DNA from: Cyanoderma ruficeps
Taxonomy: Eukaryota; Chordata; Aves; Passeriformes; Timaliidae
Length of the DNA: 64,000 bases
Reading direction: 5' to 3'
NCBI GenBank assembly: GCA_008694505.1
Contig: VZDJ01000056.1
Location: 2,112,461-2,176,460, forward strand
Shown here piece by piece: positions 1 through 12,734 of the stretch (the stretch's first letter is position 1; each line of letters starts with the position of its first letter). A program made the position numbers and the translations under genes. Under the pieces are notes generated by a model that was not told where the DNA came from, searched no databases, and was given only the letters and a program-made list of their open reading frames with translations.

Positions 1-3000
1 GTTTGTGGTTGAATGAGGATCTTGGTGGCTTCAAGCAGAAAAAAATGCAATTAGTGCCGAGGCATCTGGGATGTGTTATGACTCTTTTGACACACAGAGC
101 GTCATATGGATTTTTCCAAAGGGATGCAAAAAACACAAAGACAGGTCATCATTTGGCCCTTCTGATCTCAACATGCATCCCATTAACGAAGGGAAAATGT
201 GCTGCAGGAAATTTGTGAGTTGGCTCAGTTGTCTGTGGGAAGAGATAGAAGTGAGGAGGGGAAAATATTACTTTAAATGTAACATCCATATGCCCATTTA
301 GGATTTAATAAGAGTTACCCCATCTCTGGTAAGTGACAGCTGGTTATTAGAAGCATACACTGAAGCTGTGGATCATCTAAAGTCAAAGCTGTTGCTTAGC
401 TATTTGTACACCAGTACATCTGCCTTTAATAATGGCTTTTAATTTTGTTAACACGCTTTAACTAGCTTATTAAATCAAAATAAAGTGGGAATCTTAATCT
501 TAATGCAACCGCACAGAAAGGATCCAACCTCAAACCCTGCCTCCCTGGCTGTATCCCATGACATCCCAGATAAAAATATGTCCAAGGATAGGTTTAAACC
601 AGCATGTTATTCTGGCAGAGTTACAATAATGTTATATTTCCTCTCTCTATCCATTCTTCCCTTTTTTGACTTCTGCATTACCATTCTTGGCACCCTCCAG
701 AGTTTCTGTGTGTGGCATGGGTGGGAAGCTCAGCCTGGTTTAAAGTTGCTCCATCCAAAAAATAGGCAGCAAGTGTGATTTCTCCTGGCTCTTTCAGAGG
801 AGGCAAGACTTCTGGCCTTTCTAGGTGAGTGAGTGAACTGAATCAGCTCTTCAGAGTGCAACATCCTGGATTGCAAGGGAGCAAAACTTGGACTTGGAGG
901 CACAGGCTGCATCTGTTGTGTTTTCTGCTTTAATAATGACAGACTGAGATGCTTTTAGTGTGGTGGGAGTGTCCCTCAGCCCATCATGGTGGATAAGCAC
1001 TGCCAGCATGTTGCTGCTGCGCTCTGCATTTGCAAACAGATTTGCTTGGATTGGGCTCACCCTCTACGTTTTCAAGCCAGTCCTGGTGTTTGTGCCAATG
1101 TGTTTTCACAGCATGGAGGCAGCACTCTGAGATTGCTTCTGGTGGCTAACATGTGGGCAAGAGGCAAATTAATGTCCTCCCTGCAATCTGTGCTGTGACA
1201 GAGAGAGAAGGAGGGCAGGTCAGTCTTTAGTGATGCCACTGCCTTCAAATTCCTGCCCCACAGCACCCTCTGCACCTCCCTGATAACTTCCATGGCCTCT
1301 CTTAGTCCCTGCATGGGGAGATGCCCCAGTGTGAAATGTGCCTCTTGAGTACATGGTGGAAGGGCAGCAGCATGGTGTTAGTGCTTGGGGTCGCATCTAG
1401 ACATGCTCTGAGTCTGGCTTAAAAGAAGAAATTACTTTTTGGAATCAGGATTTTGGGTTGTCTGCACCACCTGCTTGACCCTCTCCAGCTTTGCAAGGTT
1501 CAGACCAGTGGTTCCCTGCCCTCAGGGCAGGTGGCACAGACCCAAAATTGAGGTTCTGCCTTATAATCATCTGCATGTTCAAGTCTATCTACTCTGTTTC
1601 AGCCAGTTTGCTACTTTACATATTCAAAATTAACAAAATCTGTATGGGATGCTGCCCTCAGCTCTTCTTTGATGCCATCTCAAGACTGTGCCCCCACAGC
1701 AGGTGTCTTGCTCCTGCCTTGTTCCATCCTTCTCTCTGGTGAGTGCTAAGATGCCAGCACGTGCGGCAGACGGGCCCTGCCGAGCTCAGTGTGCTCCGAG
1801 ATTGTGGCCTCATTGGTCCCTACTTCCGTCTGACCAGCAGAGCGGAGAAATTGCCTGTTTACCTCGGGTCGATTTTTCATGCACTCCTAAATTGCTTTGT
1901 ATTGACACGCTGTCAGAAATGGATGGTCACATTAACCCAGCCAGAGCCAGGCTGGGGCTTGCAAGCACGTGCTGCTGGACTGATCTCCCTACAGGTTGAG
2001 GGCAGGCTGGTTTCCTCTGGGCAGAGATGTTTTGCAGCACTTTCTAATTATGATTCAGATGAGCCAGTGAAAGTCAAGGATCTCCATACCCTCCGTTCTA
2101 CAGCCGTTTCTTCTTCCTTTGTAAGATTAAAAAAGTGACTAGCAAGAGTGCTGGCTCCTTGCCTCAGCTATAGGACCTACTGGTCTGACTCACAAGCTCT
2201 CTTCCAAGGTGAGAGGAAGTGATTGAGCACAGGATCCCAAGGTTTAAAGGGTTAAATTAAATTAATTTCCCCCAAATGAGTCTGTTTTGCAATGATGGTA
2301 GCTGTGAATGATCTCTCCCCGTTCTTATCTTGACCCTTGAGTCCTCATTATATTTTCTCTCCCCTCTCCATCTGATAAGGGGAGTGGTAGAGAAGCTTTG
2401 GTGGGCACCTGACATCCAGTCAGGGTCAGTTCACCACATCAGCGATTTTGAATATGGTGAATGTAAGGAAGCAAGAGTGATGGACTCACTTTTGTCCCTG
2501 AGCCAGCTTGCAAAGAGACTCCCATTTCTTCTGGTCATTTTTCTAGGCGATGTGTAATTTCTAGAGCTTCCCATCCCTACCCCTAATGACCTCTTCAATT
2601 TCTCTAATGAGATTCCTCCTCAGAGATTAGCAAACGCCTCATGAAGTCAGAGTGTACACCACCCACTTCATTCTCTTTTTCTTTCATGCAGCTGAAAGAA
2701 AAATCCAACACAAGGCTATGTGAGCTGGCTAAACTCAGCCCATGAAGACAAAAGGGCAGACAGTGCTTATGCAAGGGGGTCTGAGCCTCAGTGATGAATA
2801 ATTTGAAATTGTTCACGGTTTGTGTCCCTCACCTCCTTTATGACCTAGAGAGGTAATGGTGCCTCCTTGTAGACAAGAGAGTGATGAGATGCACTGGAGT
2901 TTGCATGGGAATGGTTTGCCTGAGCAGCAGGTACCTCATGCAGCTCCTTCCCTTGTATCAGCTTCATGATGTAGGTGAGCACAAATCTGTTGTCCTCTTT

Positions 3001-4776
3001 AATGGAATTGTGGAGAAACAAGCCCCAATTATGCTGTGCCTCAAACATAAAAACAACTTTCGGGGTTCAGTTTGGATCCTTACAGCCCCAGCTCATTTGC
3101 CTTGCAATATCATTGCCATATTTCTCTGTTTCCCATCCTCCCTGAGGATCTGCTTCTTCTCTCTGCCAGACCCGCCTCTATTTTGTGTGCTGAACTAGTC
3201 AGTGCCATTGGAACAACATATTCTTAGCATGTCTGGCTTACTGGCAAAGTCCAATCTATGAGGCATCTTCTGGGCATGGATTAGAGATCAGGGTCTTCAT
3301 GGATTTGAAACTTTGGCCACTCTTACAAAATGGTGTAGTGGCTAGAGCCCTCCCTGCTCCTATCTTTTCTCCCTTTGGAAGATGCTTGAACCCACCCGGA
3401 AAGACCCTCCCGATTGTCAGGTACTTCTGGTTTTGAGGTGGCAGAAGGATCTGCTCAGTCCTCCTACTTGAACTTTTCAGCATCAGAAGGAGTATTAAGT
3501 ACTTTTTAAACTTTGGGTTGCAGTGAGGAAGTGAAAAAAAGCAGGACTTTCAGCCTAAGAAGCTCAGGTACTCTCTTGGGACTAGGTGAGATGTGGGTTC
3601 CTGTTCAAGGTACAGCAAACACTTATATAAATTATGCTATGGAGTTGTCTCTCCTCACCGCCCTCCTCTCTTTCTCTTCAGCCCAATGAATACTTACTCA
3701 TTTCATGCACGGTGAAAGATACTGAAATTCATAGAATGAGCATACTTGAGTAATCTCAAACTTTTATACAGTGTTCCAGGTCTCCTCTCCAAGTCCTTCA
3801 TCTCCCACAATGGGGAGGGACCTCCTCCCTCTCCACTACAGTGCCCTCTCATAGGCATTCCTCTGAATCCATTTTTAAATTTATTCACCTCTGCTGTCAA
3901 ATGAGCACAGTTTTAGTTGATTCCTCAGTTCCTATTTTGTCCAGCTTTATTTATCTTGACTGTTAGGATTGCAGGTACCTTTCTATGTAGGAAAACATTG
4001 GGATGGTGGCATGAGAGCTACCCTGAGTCATTCCTGCAGTGAACATTCTCTGTGCTCAGTGAATTCCTCCATGGCACAGGAGAGGCAGCCACAGTGCCAT
4101 GGCCATTTGGTTGTTCTTGGCTGAGGGTGCTGATATCAGAGCCAGCTCCTGAGTGGCATTTAGCCAGGCACACATTTTATCTGGGAGCTTTGTCCCTACA
4201 GCCCACTTTACATTAATTGCCATGCTGCTGATGTGGCAGCGTGTCTCAGCCCCTGCTGCCTGAAGCCACATGGATGAGAGACACCGGACTTCAGCCCAGG
4301 AGCCCCCCCAGGAGCTTCTTCCACCCTCCTCCCTGTGACCCTGTATCTGAACATCTTTGTCCTTTTTGGTGCCTGACAGTGCTGTTGTATCGCAGATAAA
4401 AAACATCCTTTGCTGTATGGAATAGTTCCTGCCATTTTCCCACTTGACTTGTCTTTCTCTTCTCCTTTTTTTTTTTTTTTTTTTNNTTTTTTTTTTTTTT
4501 TTTTGCTGTTCAGCCTTTTCTTCTCTTTCCTGTGCTCCCTCCCCCCTCACCCTGATCAGTCAGACTTCTCCTAAGCCCTGATGTGTTGTGACTGGGGCTG
4601 ACTGACAGCACTTCATGCCTGACACACATCTCTGGGATGCAGCCCAGGATGTGTATTTAAGAGCAAAGTTGGATTGTAAAGTGCCATGTGGGAGTCTCTG
4701 AGAAAGGAGTCAAAACACCGTCAAGCCTATTCTTCCTGAGAGGAATGGAATGTTGTGTGGAGCCTGCTGATGCCAG
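1..4776. other. no gene recognised; unique non-coding DNA
   Basis: No exon, RNA gene or diagnostic repeat end was recognised here on either strand. Open frames are short and overlap one another in several frames without a coding look. A short AT-rich piece near 2250-2300 carries an AATTAAATTAATTT run that could bind homeodomain proteins, but it is too short to call. The words CAGTGGTTCCCT near 1508 resemble one end of a hAT-type DNA transposon, but no partner end was found. Confidence 0.6.
4466..4504. repeat. poly(T) tract with 2-base assembly gap
   Basis: A run of T is interrupted by two N at 4485-4486, so the true length is unknown. The adjoining plus-strand sequence is pyrimidine-rich. 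The tract creates an artificial lysine-rich frame on the minus strand. It may be the A-tail of an old minus-strand insertion, but no recognisable element body lies next to it. Confidence 0.95.
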
Positions 4777-6329
4777 GAGACTGTCGTGGTTTAACGTAGG
4801 TTTGGTTTATAGTTGGGAAGGAGTCTGTGACCTGTGGAAGTGGTTCCCTGTGGGGACCTGGCAGAACCAATCAGCTGGCTAGTTTGGAAGATTGACACCC
4901 AGTTAAACCACTTGAAAGACCTGGATATTCCTTTGTGAAATTTAAGGACGGGCAAGCCCATGAAAAGCTCTCTTGCTTCTGGCCTTTGAACAGGGTGCTG
5001 CTGGCCGGGCAGGCCCTGCATGGCCGGTGTGGCCTGGTAGGACTCTGCTGCTGCACTCGCTCCTTCCTGGGAAGCCCACTGGGCCCCATCCAGGTGGGCC
5101 AGCTGAGACCTACCTGGCAGAGCCTGGTCCTTTTTTTTCCGATGGGAGGAACCATGTGGCTGGCACCAGCGCCAGGAGTCACCCCACAGCCGGGAGTGGC
5201 CACGTGGCCCGGACTGCTCGGCTGAAATTGGCATGGCCGGGGCAGTGCTGCGTGGCTGCAGCTATCTTGGCACAGCTCGCAGTGAACTTTGTTTGCTTAG
5301 CCGCTTTAAGCCAGCTAGGCTGCGAACAGAAGGGCAAAAGCAGTGGCAGCAGCTTTTGCTTTGTTTTGGTGCCCCACAGAAAGAGAAGGTGTGGGGCAGC
5401 GCCGGCAGCCAGTGTGACTCGCATGGGGACCGTGTGATCAACAGAGAGGCACGGTAAGCGATGGATGAGATCAACCTTTCAGCACTGCAGGACTCGGTAA
5501 AAACTGTTTGAATTGATAAAGCTTGAGAATGAATGAACCTATGAACCCAAATTCTCTCCTGAATCAGGAAAAAAGAAAGGGTGAAGATACGTAAAGAAAA
5601 CAACATGGGACACTGAGGTCAGTGAAGAAGTCAGATTCTAGATGGGAGGAGATTGAGGAAATGCCTTAGTATTGGGCTGAAATTCTCTTGTAAGGTTATG
5701 GTGAAGATACAATTGATACAGCAGACTTTGAGTTTTTTTCCCTGTAATTCATGTAATGCATTGGGGGTATGTAGCGTTCTAACCAAAGCCATGAACAGAG
5801 GCAGCAGTGCTGAAGTGAGCAGATGTGGAAGTAATTGTGATCCAATGAGAAGGTTGAACAGAAACAAATGAGGGATATGAGAAACCCTTTGCCCCAGGAA
5901 TAGAAGAAGAAAACTTCTGTTTCTAGAGAAGGATGAAAAGGACTTCTGCTTTTATGCTGGAACAGCTCATCCTTAAAATAGCACTTCAGTAGGTTGCCGT
6001 GGCCCATGAATGCAGCTGTGAGAAGGCTGCAAGGGATGGGATGGACTTTCACACCGTGAACAGATTTTCCTTTCCTGGGCGCCTGATTCGCTGTGACATT
6101 GAAACCATGAGAGAATTGTTTCTTGTGGAGAAGTCTCCATGGCATGGCAAGAGAGACTCCTCTCCCGAAGAGAAATGAAGAAAGTCTATTTTAGATGTAG
6201 TAAACTGACTGGAAGTCCCAGGTTTTGTCTCTTTACATTGTCAGTGGGAAAGAAAAGAGGAGGTGGGGGGAGAAGAAGTGTTCTGAAGGTTTATTCTGAT
6301 TTCTTGTCATTTTTTCTTTTAATTCTGTT

Positions 6330-6335
6330 AATAAA
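6330..6335 (+). promoter_or_regulatory. poly(A) signal AATAAA inside the LTR
   Basis: This is a canonical hexamer in a T-rich setting, about 130-220 bp before the possible 3' ends of the LTR. That is the position expected for the R-region signal that ends retroviral transcripts. It is the best internal evidence that the LTR reads on the plus strand. Confidence 0.6.
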
Positions 6336-6449
6336 GTTTTCTTTATACCCTTTAAAGTTTGAGCCTGCTTTGCTTCCCTCCTAATCCTTATCTCGCAGCA
6401 GAAAATGAGTAAATAATTCTAGTGGGTGTGCTGGTATTTGGCCAGCACT

Positions 6450-6530
6450 AAACCCACTACATTAATTGGTGCATTGGCCAAGAAACTCAGATTGGTGAAC
6501 CAAACCCACTACACTTAATTGGTGTTTCGG
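6450..6530 (+). repeat. imperfect direct duplication at the LTR 3' end
   Basis: The segment 6450-6477 (beginning AAACCCACTACATTAATTGG) recurs at 6502-6530 with one inserted base and a few substitutions, separated by about 24 bp. Each copy contains the CCCACTACA motif that mimics an LTR terminus. This explains why the 3' boundary is ambiguous between 6461 and 6553. Confidence 0.7.
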
Positions 6531-6961
6531 TCTGGTTACCAAAACCACTGCCTGAGACTCTGAAGGCTTGGTAGGGGTCATGCTGTCCCATAGGAACTGA
6601 AAGCTGCACTCAGCCTCTTTGCAGGGCCAGGGCAAGGGTTGAGGGGAGCTATGGAGGACCAACCCCCCTTTTCTGGATTGGTGATTCTAATTTTAAACTC
6701 ACAATGGGTCTATGTGGATGACATGGAGCAAGCAGAGGGGTCACCTTCTACTGCACCTCTTCTGGGTACAGGGCATGGTACCATGTGGTGGCTGTTTCTG
6801 GTATATTAGCAGGGAAAGATGAGAAAATGTGGGCTGCAACTGAAAAGACGGAGTTTGATTCATCAATCTTCCTTCCATCTTCTCTTCATCAGAGGACTTC
6901 AGAGATGTTCCCACCTTCCCAAAATTTGTTTCTTTCCACTCCAGACTTGGAATGGATGGAG

Positions 6962-7225
6962 ATCATGGAAGCGTACAATAGTTTGGGTTGGACAGAACCT
7001 TGAAAAGCCACCTAATCCAACCCCCTGCAGTGCGTAGGGACATCTTCAACTAGATCACATTACTCAGAGCCCTGTCCAATCTGACCTTGAATGTTTCCAG
7101 GGATGGGGCACCCAGCACTTTTCTGGGCAGCTTTTGCCAGTGTTTTACCACCCTTAATGTAAAAAACTTAATCTTTATGTCAAATCTGAATGGACTGTCC
7201 TTCAGTTTAAAACTAGTTCCTCTAG
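6962..7225 (-). mobile_element. CR1 LINE, 5'-truncated 3' fragment
   Basis: On the plus strand the fragment starts with a worn copy of the avian CR1 tail (ATCATGGAAGCGTACAATAG against the typical ATCATAGAATCATAGAATGG). It continues with GTTTGGGTTGGAC, CCAACCCCCTGCAGTG, a GATGGGGCACCCAGC block and CACCCTTAATGTAAA. These are the familiar reverse complement of the CR1 3' end. The element is therefore on the minus strand, with its 3' terminus at 6962 and a 5' truncation near 7225. Such short 3'-anchored pieces are the usual fate of CR1 in birds. No reverse transcriptase sequence is present, and substitutions suggest an old, inactive copy. Confidence 0.93.
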
Positions 7226-10200
7226 AGATGTGCTGGCAGAGCTCTGGGTGGATTCATGGCTCTGAACCACTTTGTTCTGCCACCACACTCATCTTGTTTC
7301 AGCCCTGCATGTGCTCTTGGGCTATTTTTGGTGTACATGAGAGCATTTTTCACAGAATGGGCTCTGATGAATTTGTAGAGAGTGGTGCTTTGCTGGGAGT
7401 GAAGGAGGGTTGTCCTGGCATGGAGGACCTGGGTGAAGTAGAAACAGCTGTTGTCCTCCTCTCTCTCAACCCACCTGCAGGTTCAAGGCCACTTGGCTAA
7501 GCTCAGCAATTATCTCCTGGGGCTCAGAGCCAGTCTGCTCTGCTTTCTCCCAGCCAATGCAGGCTTTAGAGGAGCTGGCTGGGCTGAAAGGTCTAATCTG
7601 TACTTGGAGGAGGCCTGTGGTTTTGAGGGCTGTCTTTAGCACTATCATGTCATCATCTGCTGCCTGCCACCTTCTGAGTTTTCTGCATATAGAGTCATCT
7701 CTGCTCATTGAAAACCTTCTGAGTTTATCTCCCTGTTTCATGCAAAGTCACCTAAAAATCGTTTTCGCTGGCACCCCTCGTGACCCCAAGTGCTCCTTGG
7801 AAATCTCTTGAAGAAGTTGTCATCCCCTTTGGATTGCAGCATCAGTCACTTTCAATTCCTCTGACAGTCCCAATTTTCTTGTGTGTTTGGCTGTAGAGCA
7901 CTAAAAGTCAAACTCAGTTGTAAGCTTCTGGTTTGTAAAGTTTTCTTCACTTGGGAGAAAACCAGCAGGGCAACAATTTGTTCCTTGATCTCTTCGCCTG
8001 CTACCCTAACCCCTGCTCTTCTGCTGGCTTTGACACCTTGCTTTGGTGAAGGGGAGAGATTATACCTCATTATAACTGGTGCTGCTGGGAGGTGTTGTTC
8101 TCACTTCTGTAGGTGGGGAAGAAGCCCATGGTGATTATGATAAGAAATGGAGACTGATTCTGGGCTTTTTGCCTTCCCCCACATAGCAATAGTGTTCCTC
8201 TGTCCTGCCATGGGACCAAGAGGTATGGGTTGAAAGAGATCTCAGGACCTGCTTGGAGCATAGGATGGCTGGGGGCCTTCTTGACTTGATTTGACTTGAC
8301 TTAATTTGACTTGACTACCAGTTTTTCTACTGTTTCTTAATGCCTTGTCTTCTTTCATCTGAATCTTATTTATCTCCAGCCTTCCATTTTATTTATTTTT
8401 TCCTGTTTTCCCTTTTCCGAGCCACAGCACCAGTCCCTGGCAGAAGGGGAGTATTGGAGCCGAATTTGCTTTACCCCTTACAGACACAACCCTCCAGTCA
8501 CACTGCAGAGATGCTTCCTGGACAGGTAGTGTCAGAAGTATACCAGCAAGGGTGAATTGTTCCAGGAGAGATCCAGATGGAGCTATGAAAATGTTCCCAA
8601 CTGATGTGGTATCTTGGTTAAAATTCACTTCAGGAGGTAGCCTGGAGCTATGGAGGGCCATCCCTTCAGTTGGAGGGGGTAATTCCTGTGCAGGAATTAG
8701 CAGTCAGCACACCTGTTACTACAAGAGACTCCAGCTGAAAAGAGAAGAAGGATGGGAGGGGGTGAGTGGAAAAAAAAAGAAAAAAAAAGGCTCTTCAATT
8801 TAGTGCAATTATCTCAATTTTTCCAGGATAAGGATCCTCAAGATATTTATCTGATTTATAAGGGTGTATGGCAAGGCGGCAGACACGTCCTTAAAGAGAC
8901 ATTTATCAATTTCTTAAGCGTGGATAAGGGGAGAAGAAAGAAAAAATGAATAAGTGAGCAGGAGACACTGCAAGGAGACTCTTTTGGACTTGGAAAGGAA
9001 AAAGGAAGCCTGCTCGCTCTGTGTTTTCACTTGTGATTAGTAATCTGTGGGGAACTGCAGAAGCAGGAGGAGGTTGGCTGGGCTGGGACAGCAGCAGAAA
9101 TCCTGTTGTAGACTGGGTTGCCTTTATACTTTCAGCAGTTTGTATTCCAGGGATGAGTATTAAGTATTTCCTGAAGAGTTTCTTTAGCTTACATTTCTGC
9201 TGGGGAAATGCAGAAAGATTTAGGCCTGGCCTGGAGACCTTGCCCAGTCACAGAAAAGTGCTCTGAACTTGCCTAAGTTTGGTTAAGGTGACACAAGGTT
9301 TCAGCAGGGTTCGTCTTGTCCAAGTGCAGATGTTCTGGGCTCAGGGAATGCATGATTGTCTACACTCACTTTTAGGAAAGGGGAACAGAATTCACCTGAC
9401 ACTCTTGGCTGTGCACTATTGAAGGGAGTGCACTCCTCTCCATTAAAAAATAGCCCTTTTTTATCTCCTTCAGTGCCATCAAACTTTCTAATTTTTCCCT
9501 GTTGCCCATAGCACTGCTCTGCTGTATAGTCCTCCTCCTCTGTACCAGATCCTAATGCCTCTTCCTCCCCTTATGCCCTGCAGCTGCCATTGTTTTCTCT
9601 CTACCTTAGTGGCTAAAATGGTTCTGGAGACCTTTCGCATCTTGGAGGCTGCACCTTTGCTCTCCTCCTCATCCTTTTCTTCATATTATCTGTACAGGGA
9701 AGCAGGTATGAAAATCCTCATCTTTCCCAAAAGTGCAGCTGCCTTACTGCCATTCCTGTAGCTCCTCACAGCTCCCTTTCCTCTCCATCACATTCAGGCT
9801 TCTCAGCATCCCTTCCCAGCCCTTTTGCCTCTCTGTTGTTCCTTCACGTCTACATCCCTTATTGTTCCATCGACGCTGTCTTGTCACATTGTACCCTACT
9901 CCCTTGATTTGACAACTGAGAGAAAAAAAGAAGGGATTCCGTGGATGCGAATGAAATGGCAAGTGGGAGAGGAGGAGCAGAGAAAGAGAGAACATCAGAG
10001 GGAATGAGAGCAAATGCTCGTAGCTTAATGTGGCTCAGGAAGTCACCTGGGGGAGTCATTGACTGAGGGGTCACTGACCCTTGTGAGTAAATTTCTGTAA
10101 TAAACTGGTGAAAATGCTGGCAGGCCCAAGTGATGTAGTTTAGAAATTGCTATAGTTCAGCTCCCCTCAAATGCAATTCAGCAGGACTGTTAGCAAGCAC

Positions 10201-11804
10201 AAAACCCTTGCCAGCCTAAATATGGATTACTTCTTTGTCCCTTAAGTTCATCTCTTCACAGCATGGTTATGCTCTCATAAATTTGTTGCAGCATGTTTGC
10301 CAGCAGCTGACCCATTGGAAAGGATTTGTGTCCACTAGAAAAGCCTTTTGGATAAACCCCTCCTTGGCAATATGCCTTTTTAAGACCCTCTTGCATACAG
10401 GTTGCTCCAGGAAATAACTGCTTTGTCAAGGACCAGCTGACTTCACTATCAAAGGTCTGACTGAGGCAGCAACCCTTTGCTGTCACACATGGGCACCCAC
10501 TTGTCATCACTTGCTCTGGCTCTCACACCTCCTGCCCTCCTCTGTAATAGCTGACTTCAATAAATGAGATGCAGCCTTACTATGAGTCTAGAGATTTTCA
10601 GATCCTTGATCTCAGTGAAGTTCCACATGGCATTAGAAAGTCAGAGCTGCTTATATGCCTGTGGTACTTAAATTCTTCTCTGGTGATCATCTTCACTTAG
10701 GCCTGTGGCTGGATCTTGCTGGCGTGGGAAGGGAGTCCATAAGCCTCCCCTGTGCTGCAAAAGTCCAGTTGTTCAGCTCACTATACTGGCATTTGCATGG
10801 TACAGGTGCTGGTTTCCTGTGTTGGTGTAACAAATGTGAGAATTTACTTGTTGAAAACTCTGTAGAGAAACATATATAATATGTATTTTTGCTCTGTAGA
10901 GCAGAGTAGGGGGCAAATTATATAGAGGATATATAGGTTGGTGTTTGTGTAGTGGAAACCTGCACCATGGGTAGGGGTCAGAATACTGCAAGTGGAAGTA
11001 CAGTCAGGTTCAGGACTTTAATTTTTATCCTTGTTTATTTTATCCTTGGCCCATCTACCCAGCTGTACCCCACAGTACAGACTGCAGCACACACATGGGT
11101 GCTAATCTCAGTATATCCTCACCTCTAGATCTATACAGACCTGCCAGCCAGTGGCTTGCACTGTCCTTCCACCTGCACATCTGCCTCTCCAAACAGGTCA
11201 CCATCTGCATTGGCTCCCAGAGGCAAGTAAAGCATGTGCTGGAGGTATCACACTCACTGCAGAAACAATGGCATCTGGGGCATCCTGGTGTGTTGTGCAG
11301 TGCATCAGCTGTGATTTCACATTACTCTGGATATGTAGGGGTGCTGTGGGTACCCTTAGTCTCTCTCCCCAAATGTGGGCACTGACCCAGAGGATGTGGC
11401 AGTGGAAAAACAACCCCAGCAGATGTGTGTTAGGGATGTTGGGCATCCCTCTGAAGCAGAAGCATCCTTGCAGGACATCCCTGGTGTACTCTGGAAGAGG
11501 TCATTATTGTGTGGAGCCCTGCCACCAGCAGCCCATTGCTACTCACCTGCCCTTTTACCACCCAACTGCCTTTAGTCATGAGCTGTGCTGTACAGGCAGG
11601 GGGAAAAAAAGAGAAAGGAAACCAGGGGAAGGGTAAGAATAAATCAAAGAACAGTGTGTTTCGTGTTGTTTGATCTTTGAGGAATGCTGAAGAAATCTCT
11701 TAGGCCACTGTCTCCCTGGTTGTGCTCGTAAGGAGATTATGGACCTCATGCTTTCACAGGAAAACACCCGGCTGCTGGGCCTGGCACAGTAATGCAGACA
11801 AAGG
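7226..11804. other. no gene recognised; unique non-coding DNA
   Basis: Apart from a short pentanucleotide repeat (8281-8316) and A-rich purine runs near 8768-8790, nothing diagnostic was seen. There is no exon, no RNA gene and no further CR1 or LTR terminus. Open frames reach about 160 codons (11151-11636), consistent with chance. Confidence 0.6.
8281..8316. repeat. TTGAC pentanucleotide microsatellite, imperfect
   Basis: Seven TTGAC/TTGAT/TTAAT units lie in tandem with a few substitutions. It is an ordinary decayed short tandem repeat. Confidence 0.85.
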
Positions 11805-12005
11805 ATAACAGCAGCCTAATTAATTCTCATGTCTCTGAATCTGATAACAGCACAGTACACAGACGAGTCCGTAAGGACTTAATGAGTTTAATCGACTGCA
11901 CTTGATGATTTTATTTGAAACCTTGTGCCACAAATTAAACTATTAAAAATGCACTTGAACTTGATTGGCAGCTGTAATCCAGGCAAAGTCTACTTAATCC
12001 GCGGG
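11805..12005. promoter_or_regulatory. candidate conserved non-coding element (enhancer-like)
   Basis: This AT-rich block stands out from G- and C-richer flanks. It contains several homeodomain-like cores: CCTAATTAATTC near 11815, GTTTAATCG near 11887, ACAAATTAAAC near 11931 and TTGATTGG near 11961. It has no open frame of interest. The texture (dense TAAT cores, no repeat signature, sharp composition edges) is like that of conserved developmental enhancers. Conservation is inferred, not measured. It also holds a perfect GNRA-loop hairpin at 11865-11880, reported separately. Confidence 0.4.
11865..11880 (+). other. 6-bp hairpin with GUAA tetraloop
   Basis: The arms GAGTCC and GGACTT form five Watson-Crick pairs plus a closing G-U around the loop GTAA, a GNRA tetraloop. 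The sequence just before it, CAGACGA, is one base away from the hammerhead core CUGANGA. The strand after the stem (TTAA) lacks the required GAAA. As RNA it would fold, but a working ribozyme is unlikely. Confidence 0.6.
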
Positions 12006-12734
12006 GGCGGGAAGCAGGGATGGATGCAAAAGGCTGGAGGTGAGGAGAGTGGAAGGGAGACTGTAGGTAAGGGGATTTGGGGGTGAGTTTAAAGGATATC
12101 TGGAAAGAAGGGCAAAGCCTGACAGAAGCTGGAGGTAAGGATGGGAGGGCAGGGGGTTAATCTGTACTCACCCAACCCTAGACTGAGCTGTGGGATGGGG
12201 GAATGGTTTGATGTGTTCTTTTCCTGTGCCCTGCAGACTTTCCAAGCAGGTGAGGGGGTTGTTACTTGGTCAGAGTGGATCAGCTACTGGCTGTGGAGTG
12301 AGGTGTAACAGCAAGGTTTTGCACAACTGAGATGAGGAGGGTGTGAATCTTGGGCCCAACTTCCAAAGCTCACACACACCAGCTTGGTGAAAGGGCAAGT
12401 AAATGCACGCAGGGATATTCACTGTGTCCCAGGCAGTGGTGTCACCACTGGGCAGGCACACACAAATACTCAGGTGCTCGTCATCTGTAAAAGCTGCCCA
12501 GGTGAAAATCAGCCTGTAAAAAGGTACCTCTGCAGAAACACACACACTGTCCTATGTGTTCTCTGCCAAGTGCTGTCACTCTCTTGTTTGATTGTGCTCA
12601 TCTACTTTGCTCCCATACATAAATACCTATATACATATGCAGACGTGCACAAACAGTGATTTGGCTCAAAATGGGCCATTAACCAAGGAGGGAAATAGCA
12701 TGTAAGTCTGCTTTGAAAGTCCCTTGCCCCCCAC

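Larger units (their letters stand above)
4782..6553 (+). mobile_element. solo LTR of an endogenous retrovirus, ERVL-like, songbird type
   Basis: The element opens with TGTCGTGGTTTAA. Two possible ends, AAACCCACTACA at 6461 and AAAACCACTGCC at 6552, are both imperfect inverted complements of that start, as expected for LTR termini. A canonical AATAAA poly(A) signal lies at 6330-6335, followed by a T-rich and then U5-like stretch. The bases GAGAC lie immediately before the start (4777-4781) and again at 6554-6558, which fits a 5-bp target-site duplication typical of ERVL integration and supports the outer 3' end. No primer-binding site, gag, pol or env reading frame is visible, so this is most likely a solo LTR left by recombination. 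At about 1.7 kb it is long for an LTR. A GC- and CpG-richer part lies at about 5000-5450. The family assignment is inferred from terminal resemblance; comparison with a bird repeat library would settle the subfamily. Confidence 0.72.

Noticed and set aside
1500..1530. CAGTGGTTCCCT, resembling a hAT transposon end
   Set aside because: No second terminus or 8-bp target duplication was found nearby.
4056..4550. 164-codon minus-strand frame with a lysine-rich run
   Set aside because: The lysine run is the translation of the poly(T) tract with two N, so the frame is an artefact.
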